Below, in pieces: positions 5,850-10,950 of a stretch of DNA of 10,950 nt. The notes under the pieces are model-generated. The model saw only the letters and a program-made list of their open reading frames with translations, was not told where the DNA came from and searched no databases. Source of the stretch: Streptomyces katrae (GTDB lineage: Bacteria; Actinomycetota; Actinomycetes; Streptomycetales; Streptomycetaceae); NCBI RefSeq assembly GCF_000966975.1, contig NZ_JZWV01000714.1:1-10950 (forward strand). The letters run 5' to 3'. How positions within the stretch are numbered: position 1 is the stretch's first letter; each line of letters opens with the position of its first letter. The translations under genes were made by a program, and so were the position numbers.

Positions 5850-6754
5850 CCGGCACCGCCCCCACGACGCGAACGACGCGCACGACGCACGCGGTGGACG
5901 CGCCGCACGACCACGGGCACGGCCCGGCCGACGACACGAGGAGTACGCAGGTGCAGAGGCTGACCGCGGAGAACGTCACCCTCGGATACGACCAGCGGGT
6001 CATCGCCGAGAACCTCTCGGTGGAGATCCCCGACCACTCGTTCACGGTCATCGTCGGCCCCAACGCCTGCGGCAAGTCCACGCTGCTGCGCGCCCTGTCG
6101 CGGATGCTCAAGCCCACCGCCGGGCGGGTGCTGCTGGACGGGCGGGCCATCACCTCGACGCCCGCGAAGCAGGTGGCCCGGACCCTGGGGCTGCTCCCGC
6201 AGTCCTCGGTGGCGCCCGACGGGATCACCGTCGCCGACCTGGTCGCCCGCGGCCGGTACCCGCACCAGGGGCTGCTGCGGCAGTGGTCGGCGGAGGACGA
6301 GCGGATCGTCCTGGAGTCGATGGCCTCCACCGGGGTCGCCGAACTCGCGGACCGGGCCGTGGACGAACTGTCGGGCGGGCAGCGCCAGCGGGTCTGGATC
6401 GCGATGGCGCTGGCCCAGCAGACGCCGCTGCTGCTCCTGGACGAACCGACGACCTACCTGGACATCCAGCACCAGCTGGAGGTCCTCGACCTGTGCGCCC
6501 AGCTCCACGAGGAGCAGGGCCGGACCCTGGTGGCGGTGCTGCACGACCTCAACCAGGCGGCCCGCTACGCCACGCACCTGATCGCCCTGCGCGGCGGGGT
6601 GGTGGTCGCCGAGGGCCCGCCGGCCGAGGTGGTCACGGCCGGGCTGGTGGAGGAGGTGTTCGGGGTGCCCTGCCGGGTCATCGACGACCCGGAGACCGGC
6701 ACGCCGCTGGTGGTCCCGGCCGCGCGGCGGGCCCGGACGAAGACGGCGGTCTAG
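5846..6754 (+). CDS. Iron-siderophore ABC transporter ATP-binding protein (FepC-like)
   Basis: A 302-residue cytoplasmic ATPase that powers the two permeases. Walker A is GPNACGKST (71-79), Q-loop Q119, signature LSGGQ (175-179), Walker B LLLLDE (195-200) and H-loop H233, all intact. Two starts are credible. ATG 5846 overlaps the permease stop (ATGA), and the following 34 codons have G/C in the third position in 32 cases, which looks coding. GTG 5951 has a strong GAGGAG 7 nt upstream and gives the family-standard N-terminus VQRLTAENVTLGYDQ (267 residues). I annotate the longer form because of its codon bias and tight coupling. The 35-residue extension is Thr/Arg/His-rich, with three TTR/TTH units and a HDHGHG. 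The gene ends in CTAG, which also gives the stop of the convergent gene. No binding-protein gene is adjacent. Confidence 0.9.
   Translation: MTGTAPTTRTTRTTHAVDAPHDHGHGPADDTRSTQVQRLTAENVTLGYDQRVIAENLSVEIPDHSFTVIVGPNACGKSTLLRALSRMLKPTAGRVLLDGRAITSTPAKQVARTLGLLPQSSVAPDGITVADLVARGRYPHQGLLRQWSAEDERIVLESMASTGVAELADRAVDELSGGQRQRVWIAMALAQQTPLLLLDEPTTYLDIQHQLEVLDLCAQLHEEQGRTLVAVLHDLNQAARYATHLIALRGGVVVAEGPPAEVVTAGLVEEVFGVPCRVIDDPETGTPLVVPAARRARTKTAV
5864..5890 (+). repeat. Three tandem 9-bp repeats in the ATPase N-terminal extension
   Basis: ACGACGCGA, ACGACGCGC and ACGACGCAC follow one another and encode TTR, TTR, TTH. They lie between the two candidate starts of the ATPase. Slippage here would change protein length in frame. 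Confidence 0.7.
5938..5943 (+). promoter_or_regulatory. Internal Shine-Dalgarno sequence for an alternative ATPase start at 5951
   Basis: GAGGAG with 7-nt spacing to the in-frame GTG at 5951. It is the strongest ribosome binding site in the operon and lies inside the longer ATPase reading. It either marks the true start or gives a second, shorter isoform. Confidence 0.6.
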
Positions 6755-7098
6755 AGCAGGCTCTTGAGGCGCAGGAGGTCGCGGAAGCCGGCCTCCAGGC
6801 GGACCCGGCCCGAGGCCCAGGCCTTGGCGAACTTCAGCTCCCCGTCGACCAGGGCCAGCAGGTCGTCCCCCGACATGGCGAGGCGGATCTCGGCCTTGGC
6901 GCGGGGCGGGCCGGGGGTGAGGGCGTCCACGCGGATCCGGCCGCCTTCGAGGCGGCCGGCGAAGGTCACGTCGAGGTCGGTGATGTGGCAGCTCAGGGAG
7001 CGGTCGAGGGCGGCCGCGCCGCGCACGCCGCCGTCGGCCCCCGCGAGGTTGTCGGAGAGTCGGTCGAGTGCCGCGCGGCACTCCTGGATCGTAGCCAT
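6751..7098 (-). CDS. Small SCP2 sterol-binding-like domain protein
   Basis: A 115-residue soluble protein with the look of a bacterial SCP2 domain: an N-terminal helix, then SCHITDLDVTFAGRLEGGRI (beta hairpin), AKAEIRLAMSGDDLLALVDGELKFAKAWASGRVRLEAGF, which is the typical SCP2 core, and a C-terminal LLRLKSLL. SCP2 domains bind lipids or other hydrophobic ligands; the bacterial single-domain forms have no assigned role. The ATG at 7098 gives the family-typical start MATIQECRAALDRL. The longer reading to 8298 runs antiphase through tlyA and is discarded. The stop TAG lies in the same CTAG (6751-6754) as the stop of the convergent ATPase. It is divergent from the small acidic gene, with 65 bp between the two starts. 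Confidence 0.88.
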   Translation of the reverse strand: MATIQECRAALDRLSDNLAGADGGVRGAAALDRSLSCHITDLDVTFAGRLEGGRIRVDALTPGPPRAKAEIRLAMSGDDLLALVDGELKFAKAWASGRVRLEAGFRDLLRLKSLL

Positions 7099-7107
7099 GG
7101 TGCCCCG

Positions 7108-7113
7108 ACCGTA
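7108..7113 (-). promoter_or_regulatory. Putative -10 hexamer of SCP2-like gene
   Basis: Minus-strand TACGGT lies 9 nt before the ATG at 7098. Only a weak GGGG precedes the ATG, so a leaderless or very short leader is likely. No clear -35 is seen. Confidence 0.3.
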
Positions 7114-7127
7114 CCGCAGAGCCGTGC

Positions 7128-7156
7128 GTGGCAGGGGCGGTGCTTCGGGGTAGCGT
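7128..7156 (+). promoter_or_regulatory. Putative promoter of the small protein, tlyA and NAD kinase run
   Basis: GTGGCA (7128-7133, 4 of 6 to TTGACA) and TAGCGT (7151-7156) are separated by 17 bp. The -10 ends 7 nt before the ATG at 7164, so transcription would start at or beside the start codon. The only G-rich run before the ATG (7158-7161) is too close to act as a Shine-Dalgarno sequence. Confidence 0.5.
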
Positions 7157-7163
7157 CGGGGAC

Positions 7164-7463
7164 ATGACCGACGAAGTGTCCGGGAGCCTTCCGGACGTCC
7201 CCCAGGAGCCCGAGACGGAGCCCGTGAAGGAGCCGGTGACGGAGCCCGCCGCCGAGCCCGCCGGGACCGCGCCGCTGGGCCTCGTACGCACCCCCACCGG
7301 GCACCCCGGAGTCGACGCGCACCTGGAGCGGCTCGCGGACGCGGACCACCTGGCGGCGGACGGGCACGTCGAGGTGTACGAGGATGTGCACAGGGGACTG
7401 CGCGAGGCGCTCGACGCGCTGGACGCACAGCCCGTCCCCGGACCGTACGAAAACAGGAGCTGA
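7164..7463 (+). CDS. Small acidic conserved protein of the tlyA locus
   Basis: A 99-residue protein of unknown function. The first part is a Pro/Glu/Val repeat region (EP, TEP, KEP, AEP units, about residues 14-33). The second part, from about residue 45 (HPGVDAHLERLADADHL) to EVYEDVHRGLREALDALD, looks like a conserved helical segment. It occupies the position of the small gene Rv1693 beside tlyA in M. tuberculosis (recalled synteny), so it is probably a real conserved gene. I chose the ATG at 7164 because TAGCGT lies 7 nt upstream; an in-frame GTG at 7128 would start inside the promoter. It ends 7 nt before tlyA, and its last codons carry the tlyA ribosome binding site, so the two are likely cotranscribed. 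No motif points to a function. Confidence 0.85.
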   Translation: MTDEVSGSLPDVPQEPETEPVKEPVTEPAAEPAGTAPLGLVRTPTGHPGVDAHLERLADADHLAADGHVEVYEDVHRGLREALDALDAQPVPGPYENRS

Positions 7464-7470
7464 ACCGAAC

Positions 7471-8286
7471 GTGGCAGGAGTGGCACGCCGCCGCCTGGAC
7501 GCCGAACTGGTACGCCGCAGCATGGCCCGCTCGCGGGAGCACGCGGCCCAGCTGATCGCCGCGGGCCGGGTGACCGTCGGCGGGACCACCGCGACCAAGC
7601 CGGCCACCCAGGTCGAGACCAGCGCGGCCCTCGTCGTCCTCAAGGACGACAGCGACCCCGACTACGTCTCCCGGGGCGGCCACAAGCTGGCCGGCGCGCT
7701 CGCGGCCTTCCGGCCGCGGGGGCTGGCTGTCGAGGGCCGCCGGGCGCTGGACGCGGGAGCCTCGACCGGAGGCTTCACCGATGTGCTGCTGCGCGCGGGC
7801 GTGGCCCACGTGGTCGCCGTGGACGTCGGCTACGGGCAGCTGGCCTGGTCGCTGCAGAGCGACGAGCGGGTGACCGTCAAGGACCGGACGAACGTGCGCG
7901 AGCTGACGCTCGAACTGATCGACGGCGTCCCCGTGGACCTGGTCGTCGGCGACCTGTCCTTCATCTCGATCGGCCTGGTGCTGCCCGCCCTGGTGCGGTG
8001 CACGGCGCCGGACGCCGACCTGGTGCTGATGGTCAAGCCGCAGTTCGAGGTGGGCAAGGAGCGGCTCGGCAGCGGCGGCGTGGTGCGCAGCCCCGAGCTG
8101 CGCGCCGAGGCCGTGCGGGAGGTCGCCGCCCAGGCGTGGAAGCTGGGTCTGGGTGTGCTGGGGGTCACCGCGAGTCCGCTGCCCGGGCCGTCGGGGAACG
8201 TCGAATACTTTCTGTGGCTTCGGGCGGGGGCACCGGCACTCGACCCGGGGGATGTCGACCGTGCAGTGGCGGAGGGGCCTCAGTGA
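7471..8286 (+). CDS. tlyA: TlyA-family rRNA 2'-O-methyltransferase
   Basis: A 271-residue SAM-dependent methyltransferase that in actinobacteria 2'-O-methylates 16S C1409 and 23S C1920, giving capreomycin/viomycin sensitivity. An S4 RNA-binding domain (about 6-58; RRLDAELVRR, AAGRVTVGG) is followed by a Rossmann domain with motif I LDAGASTGGF (93-102). The expected K-D-K-E catalytic tetrad is K72 (GGHK), D161 (GDLSF), K189 (MVKPQF) and E245 (GNVEYF). The length suits the longer type II enzymes that modify both subunits. The linker before SRGGHKL reads PDYV (63-66), where I recall RAWV in M. tuberculosis. The start is GTG 7471 with AGGAG 11 nt upstream; GTG 7480 is possible but has AGGA directly against it. 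Its TGA overlaps the NAD kinase GTG (GTGA, 8283-8286). Upstream in-frame sequence to 7384 overlaps the small gene and is not used. Confidence 0.95.
   Translation: MAGVARRRLDAELVRRSMARSREHAAQLIAAGRVTVGGTTATKPATQVETSAALVVLKDDSDPDYVSRGGHKLAGALAAFRPRGLAVEGRRALDAGASTGGFTDVLLRAGVAHVVAVDVGYGQLAWSLQSDERVTVKDRTNVRELTLELIDGVPVDLVVGDLSFISIGLVLPALVRCTAPDADLVLMVKPQFEVGKERLGSGGVVRSPELRAEAVREVAAQAWKLGLGVLGVTASPLPGPSGNVEYFLWLRAGAPALDPGDVDRAVAEGPQ
8271..8277 (+). promoter_or_regulatory. Ribosome binding site of NAD kinase inside tlyA
   Basis: GGAGGGG lies 5 nt before the GTG at 8283, within the last codons of tlyA. It fixes the NAD kinase start, since no other ATG, GTG or TTG occurs in frame before the conserved TVFLVAHTG. 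Confidence 0.8.
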
Positions 8287-9257
8287 CAGATTCGTCATCG
8301 TCAGCGTCAGCGGGTTCGAAGGGTGCGGGGCTTCCCGCGGAAACGGGGGCGGGGGAGCCGGAGGGGCCGCGCACGGTCTTCCTGGTCGCCCACACCGGGC
8401 GGCCCGCCGCCATACGCAGCGCCGAGCTGGTGGTGCTCGGGCTGCTGAAGTCGGGGATCGGGGTGCGGGTCCTCGCGTACGAGGCGCGGGACATGCCGCT
8501 GCCGCCCGAGGTGGAGCTCGTCGGGGAGTGCACCCCCGAGGTCCTGGCCGGGTGCGAGCTGCTGATCGTGCTGGGCGGGGACGGGACCCTGCTGCGCGGG
8601 GCGGAGTTCGCGCGCGGGTCGGGGGTGCCGATGCTGGGCGTCAACCTCGGCCGGGTCGGCTTCCTCGCCGAGGCCGAACGCGACGACCTCGACCGGGTGG
8701 TGGACCGGGTGGTGCGCCGGGCGTACGAGGTCGAGGAGCGGATGACCCTCGACGTCCTCGTACGGACCAACGGTGACGTGGTCCACCGGGACTGGGCGCT
8801 GAACGAGGCCGCCGTCCAGAAGGTGTCCGCCGAGCGGATGCTGGAGGTGGTCCTGGAGATCGACGGGCGTCCGGTGACCGGCTTCGGCTGCGACGGCATC
8901 GTCTGCGCGACGCCGACCGGCTCGACGGCGTACGCCTTCTCGGCGGGCGGTCCGGTGGTGTGGCCGGAGGTGGAGGCGCTGCTGATGGTGCCGATCAGCG
9001 CGCACGCGCTGTTCGCGAAGCCGCTGGTCACCTCGCCGCACTCGGTGCTGGCGGTGGAGGTGCAGACCGGGACCCAGCACGGGGTGCTGTGGTGCGACGG
9101 CCGGCGGACGCTGGAGCTGCCGGCCGGGGCGCGGGTCGAGGTCCGGCGCGGGACGGTGCCGGTGCGGCTCGCCCGGCTGCACCACGCGTCCTTCACGGAC
9201 CGGCTCGTGGCCAAGTTCGCGCTGCCGGTGTCGGGTTGGCGCGGCGCACCGCACTGA
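8283..9257 (+). CDS. nadK: NAD kinase
   Basis: A 324-residue cytosolic ATP-NAD kinase (also called PpnK) that phosphorylates NAD to NADP. The core begins with TVFLVAHTGR (31-40). Visible motifs are GGDGT (98-102; D100 catalytic), the NE pair N184-E185 that contacts the nicotinamide ribose, and GCDGIVCATPTGSTAY (202-217), followed by AGGPVVWPE and VPISAHALFAKP. About 30 extra N-terminal residues are Ser/Gly/Ala/Glu-rich and probably disordered. Their first 16 codons after the GTG include 8 ending in A or T, unlike the rest of the gene, which should keep the mRNA open around the overlapping start. The GTG overlaps the tlyA stop, with GGAGGGG 5 nt upstream. It is the last gene of the run and a hairpin follows 26 nt after the stop. 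The order tlyA, NAD kinase, recN is widely conserved in actinobacteria. Confidence 0.96.
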   Translation: MTDSSSSASAGSKGAGLPAETGAGEPEGPRTVFLVAHTGRPAAIRSAELVVLGLLKSGIGVRVLAYEARDMPLPPEVELVGECTPEVLAGCELLIVLGGDGTLLRGAEFARGSGVPMLGVNLGRVGFLAEAERDDLDRVVDRVVRRAYEVEERMTLDVLVRTNGDVVHRDWALNEAAVQKVSAERMLEVVLEIDGRPVTGFGCDGIVCATPTGSTAYAFSAGGPVVWPEVEALLMVPISAHALFAKPLVTSPHSVLAVEVQTGTQHGVLWCDGRRTLELPAGARVEVRRGTVPVRLARLHHASFTDRLVAKFALPVSGWRGAPH

Positions 9258-9283
9258 GGACGCCGAGGACCACGCTATTAGCA

Positions 9284-9311
9284 CACCCGTTCGGAAAACT
9301 CCGGGCGGGTG
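9284..9311 (+). terminator. Hairpin after NAD kinase, probable terminator
   Basis: Positions 9284-9295 pair with 9300-9311 as a 12-bp stem (10 Watson-Crick pairs and 2 adjacent G-U pairs) closed by the loop AAAC. No T-run follows, which is common for streptomycete terminators. It lies between the NAD kinase stop (9257) and the recN -10 (9340), so it would separate the two transcripts. Confidence 0.6.
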
Positions 9312-9339
9312 AGGTCACATGGCACCCGCGAAACCTCGG

Positions 9340-9345
9340 TATGGT
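9340..9345 (+). promoter_or_regulatory. Putative -10 hexamer of recN (leaderless)
   Basis: TATGGT lies 6 nt before the GTG at 9352. There is no Shine-Dalgarno sequence before that GTG, so the transcript probably begins at the start codon. A GTGA-GG-TCAC dyad at 9309-9318 lies near the -35 region, but no clear -35 hexamer is seen. Confidence 0.5.
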
Positions 9346-9351
9346 CGTCCC

Positions 9352-10950
9352 GTGCTTGAGGAGATGCGGATACGGTCACTCGGGGTCATCGACGACGCGG
9401 TGGTCGAGCTGTCGCCCGGTTTCACCGCGGTGACCGGCGAGACCGGCGCGGGCAAGACGATGGTCGTCACCAGCCTCGGGCTGCTGCTCGGCGGCCGCGC
9501 CGACCCGGCCCTGGTACGGATCGGGGCCAAGGCGGCCGTGGTCGAGGGCCGCGTCGTGCTGCGCCCGGACGCGGCCGCCGCCGTGCGCGCCGAGGAGGCC
9601 GGGGCCGAGCTCGACGAGGGCGCCCTGCTGATCAGCCGGACCGTGTCCGCCGAGGGGCGCTCGCGCGCCCACGTCGGCGGCCGCTCCGTCCCCGTCGGCC
9701 TGCTCTCCGAGCTCGCCGACGACCTGGTCGCCGTCCACGGGCAGACCGACCAGCAGGGCCTGCTGCGGCCCGCCCGCCAGCGCCAGGCCCTCGACCGGTA
9801 CGCCGGCGACGCCGTCGCCGTCCCCCTGGAGAAGTACGCCGGCGCGTACCGGCGGCTGCGCGCCGTCTCCGCCGAACTGGACACGATCACCACCCGCGCC
9901 CGGGAACGGGCGCAGGAGGCCGACCTGCTGCGCTTCGGCCTGGACGAGGTCGCCGCCGTCGAACCGCTGCCCGGCGAGGACGCCGAACTGGCGGCCGAGG
10001 CCGAACGGCTCGGACACGCCGAATCCCTGGCCTCCGCCGCGCAGGCCGCGCACGCGGCCCTCGCGGGCGACGTCGAGGACCCCGAGGGCGTGGACGCCAA
10101 CACCCTCGTCGCGGGCGCGCACCGCGCCCTGGAGGCCGTACGCGCCCACGACCCGGTGCTCGGCGCGCTCGCCGACCGGATCGCCGAGCTGGGCATCCTC
10201 CTCGGCGACGTGGCCGGCGAGCTCGCCGGGTACGCCGACGACCTGGACGCCGACCCGCTGCGGCTCGCCGCCGTCGAGGAGCGGCGGGCGGCACTGACCC
10301 AGCTGACCCGCAAGTACGGGGACTCCGTCGACGCCGTCCTCGAATGGGCCCAGAAGGGCTCCGCACGGCTGCTGGAGCTCGACGGGGACGACGAGCGGAT
10401 CGAGGAGCTGACCGCCGAGCGGGACGCGCTGCTCGCCGAGCTCTCGCAGCTGGCCCAGGCGCTGACCGACGCCCGGACCGAGGCCGCCGAGCGGTTCGCC
10501 TCCGCGGTGACCGCCGAACTCGCCTCCCTGGCCATGCCGCACGCCCGGGTGACCATCGACATCCGCCAGACGGAGGCCGCCGACGGCGTCGAGGTGGGCG
10601 GCCGCCCGGTCGCCTACGGGCCCACCGGCGCCGACGAGGTCGAGCTGCTGCTCGCCCCGCACCCCGGCGCCCAGCCGCGCCCGATCGCCAAGGGCGCCTC
10701 CGGCGGCGAGCTCTCCCGGGTGATGCTGGCCGTCGAGGTCGTCTTCGCCGGCACCACCCCCGTGCCCACGTACCTCTTCGACGAGGTCGACGCGGGCGTC
10801 GGCGGCAAGGCGGCCGTCGAGATCGGCCGGCGGCTGGCCAAGCTCGCCAGGACGGCCCAGGTCGTCGTCGTCACCCACCTGCCCCAGGTGGCGGCCTTCG
10901 CGGACCGGCAGCTGCTGGTCGAGAAGACCGTCGACGGTTCGGTGACCCGC
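9352..10950 (+). CDS. recN: DNA repair protein RecN (3' end outside window)
   Basis: An SMC-like ATPase for DNA double-strand-break repair, open to the window end with 533 residues visible; RecN proteins are usually about 550-590, so only the last few dozen codons should be missing. Walker A is GETGAGKT (29-36), followed by the RecN-typical VHGQTDQQGLL, where E. coli-type proteins have HGQH. Next comes an Ala/Glu/Leu-rich coiled-coil region (about 160-400), the ABC signature KGASGGELSR (447-456), Walker B YLFDEVDAGVGG (474-485) and the switch histidine H509 in VVVTHLPQVA. The GTG at 9352 gives VLEEMRIRSLGVIDDA, the typical RecN beginning, and lies 6 nt after TATGGT. ATG 9364 is in frame, but its GAGGAG abuts the codon with no spacer, so it is less likely. 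It follows the NAD kinase gene after a hairpin, so it is probably a separate transcript. Confidence 0.96.
   Translation, partial: MLEEMRIRSLGVIDDAVVELSPGFTAVTGETGAGKTMVVTSLGLLLGGRADPALVRIGAKAAVVEGRVVLRPDAAAAVRAEEAGAELDEGALLISRTVSAEGRSRAHVGGRSVPVGLLSELADDLVAVHGQTDQQGLLRPARQRQALDRYAGDAVAVPLEKYAGAYRRLRAVSAELDTITTRARERAQEADLLRFGLDEVAAVEPLPGEDAELAAEAERLGHAESLASAAQAAHAALAGDVEDPEGVDANTLVAGAHRALEAVRAHDPVLGALADRIAELGILLGDVAGELAGYADDLDADPLRLAAVEERRAALTQLTRKYGDSVDAVLEWAQKGSARLLELDGDDERIEELTAERDALLAELSQLAQALTDARTEAAERFASAVTAELASLAMPHARVTIDIRQTEAADGVEVGGRPVAYGPTGADEVELLLAPHPGAQPRPIAKGASGGELSRVMLAVEVVFAGTTPVPTYLFDEVDAGVGGKAAVEIGRRLAKLARTAQVVVVTHLPQVAAFADRQLLVEKTVDGSVTR

Noticed and set aside
5801..7486. 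561-residue and other long minus-strand frames across the ATPase
   Set aside because: Shadow of the ATPase frame with no motifs; only the 6751-7098 stretch in its own frame is a believable minus-strand gene.
9279..9294. LexA-like box TAGCACACCCGTTCGG upstream of recN
   Set aside because: Only 9 of 12 fixed positions match TCGAAC-N4-GTTCGA, one half-site is poor, it lies about 60 nt upstream of the likely transcription start, and the bases are better explained by the hairpin at 9284-9311.
9376..10878. 500-residue minus-strand frame opposite recN
   Set aside because: Gly/Val/Gln-rich antisense shadow of a gene with full RecN motifs.
1..10950. Mobile element, defence system, CRISPR array, tRNA or biosynthetic cluster
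   Set aside because: No transposase, integrase, long terminal repeats, regularly spaced repeats, tRNA-like cloverleaf or defence/biosynthetic domains were seen; the content is core genes plus one transporter.

Overview
The window is about 10.9 kb of very GC-rich DNA (G or C at nearly every third codon position). It carries a conserved actinobacterial chromosomal block and almost certainly comes from Streptomyces or a close relative. The order TPR protein, HAD phosphatase, small acidic protein, tlyA, NAD kinase, recN matches, as I recall it, Mycobacterium tuberculosis Rv1691 to Rv1696. Here that block is interrupted by a ferric-siderophore-type ABC transporter operon. No stretch over about 150 bases is without a gene. 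I see no rRNA, tRNA, CRISPR array, insertion sequence, phage gene or attachment site.

Layout, left to right. (1) 2-1105 (+): 3' part of a TPR-like protein with an Arg/Gly/Asp-rich N-terminal region and a strongly acidic C-terminal tail. (2) A 17-bp perfect hairpin at 1123-1158 separates it from a convergent DUF1015 gene (1194-2465, -). (3) A 143-bp divergent intergenic region holds an 18-bp near-perfect dyad and leads to a HAD-IIA phosphatase (2609-3661, +). (4) An IdeR/DmdR-type iron box (3705-3723) abuts the GTG start of a three-gene operon: two FecCD permeases (3724-4791, 4788-5849) and their ATPase (5846-6754). All junctions are start/stop overlaps and no substrate-binding protein is present. 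(5) A convergent SCP2-like gene (6751-7098, -) shares a CTAG with the ATPase, which supplies both stop codons. (6) Divergent from it is the run small acidic protein (7164-7463), tlyA (7471-8286), NAD kinase (8283-9257), closely packed and probably one transcript. (7) A hairpin (9284-9311) and a new promoter precede recN (9352 to beyond the window end).

How the genes fit together: most are housekeeping genes. TlyA 2'-O-methylates rRNA, NAD kinase makes NADP, RecN acts in double-strand-break repair, and the HAD protein probably dephosphorylates glycerol 3-phosphate or a similar small phosphate ester. The ABC operon is the accessory, iron-responsive part. Four genes (DUF1015, first permease, small acidic protein, recN), and possibly SCP2, have a TAnnnT hexamer 6-9 nt before the start codon and little or no Shine-Dalgarno sequence, so leaderless transcription looks common here. 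I do not see a clearly undescribed system. The most interesting points are the iron box fused to a leaderless start, the missing binding protein, the polyampholyte TPR protein, the two candidate starts of the ATPase, and the shared CTAG stop.
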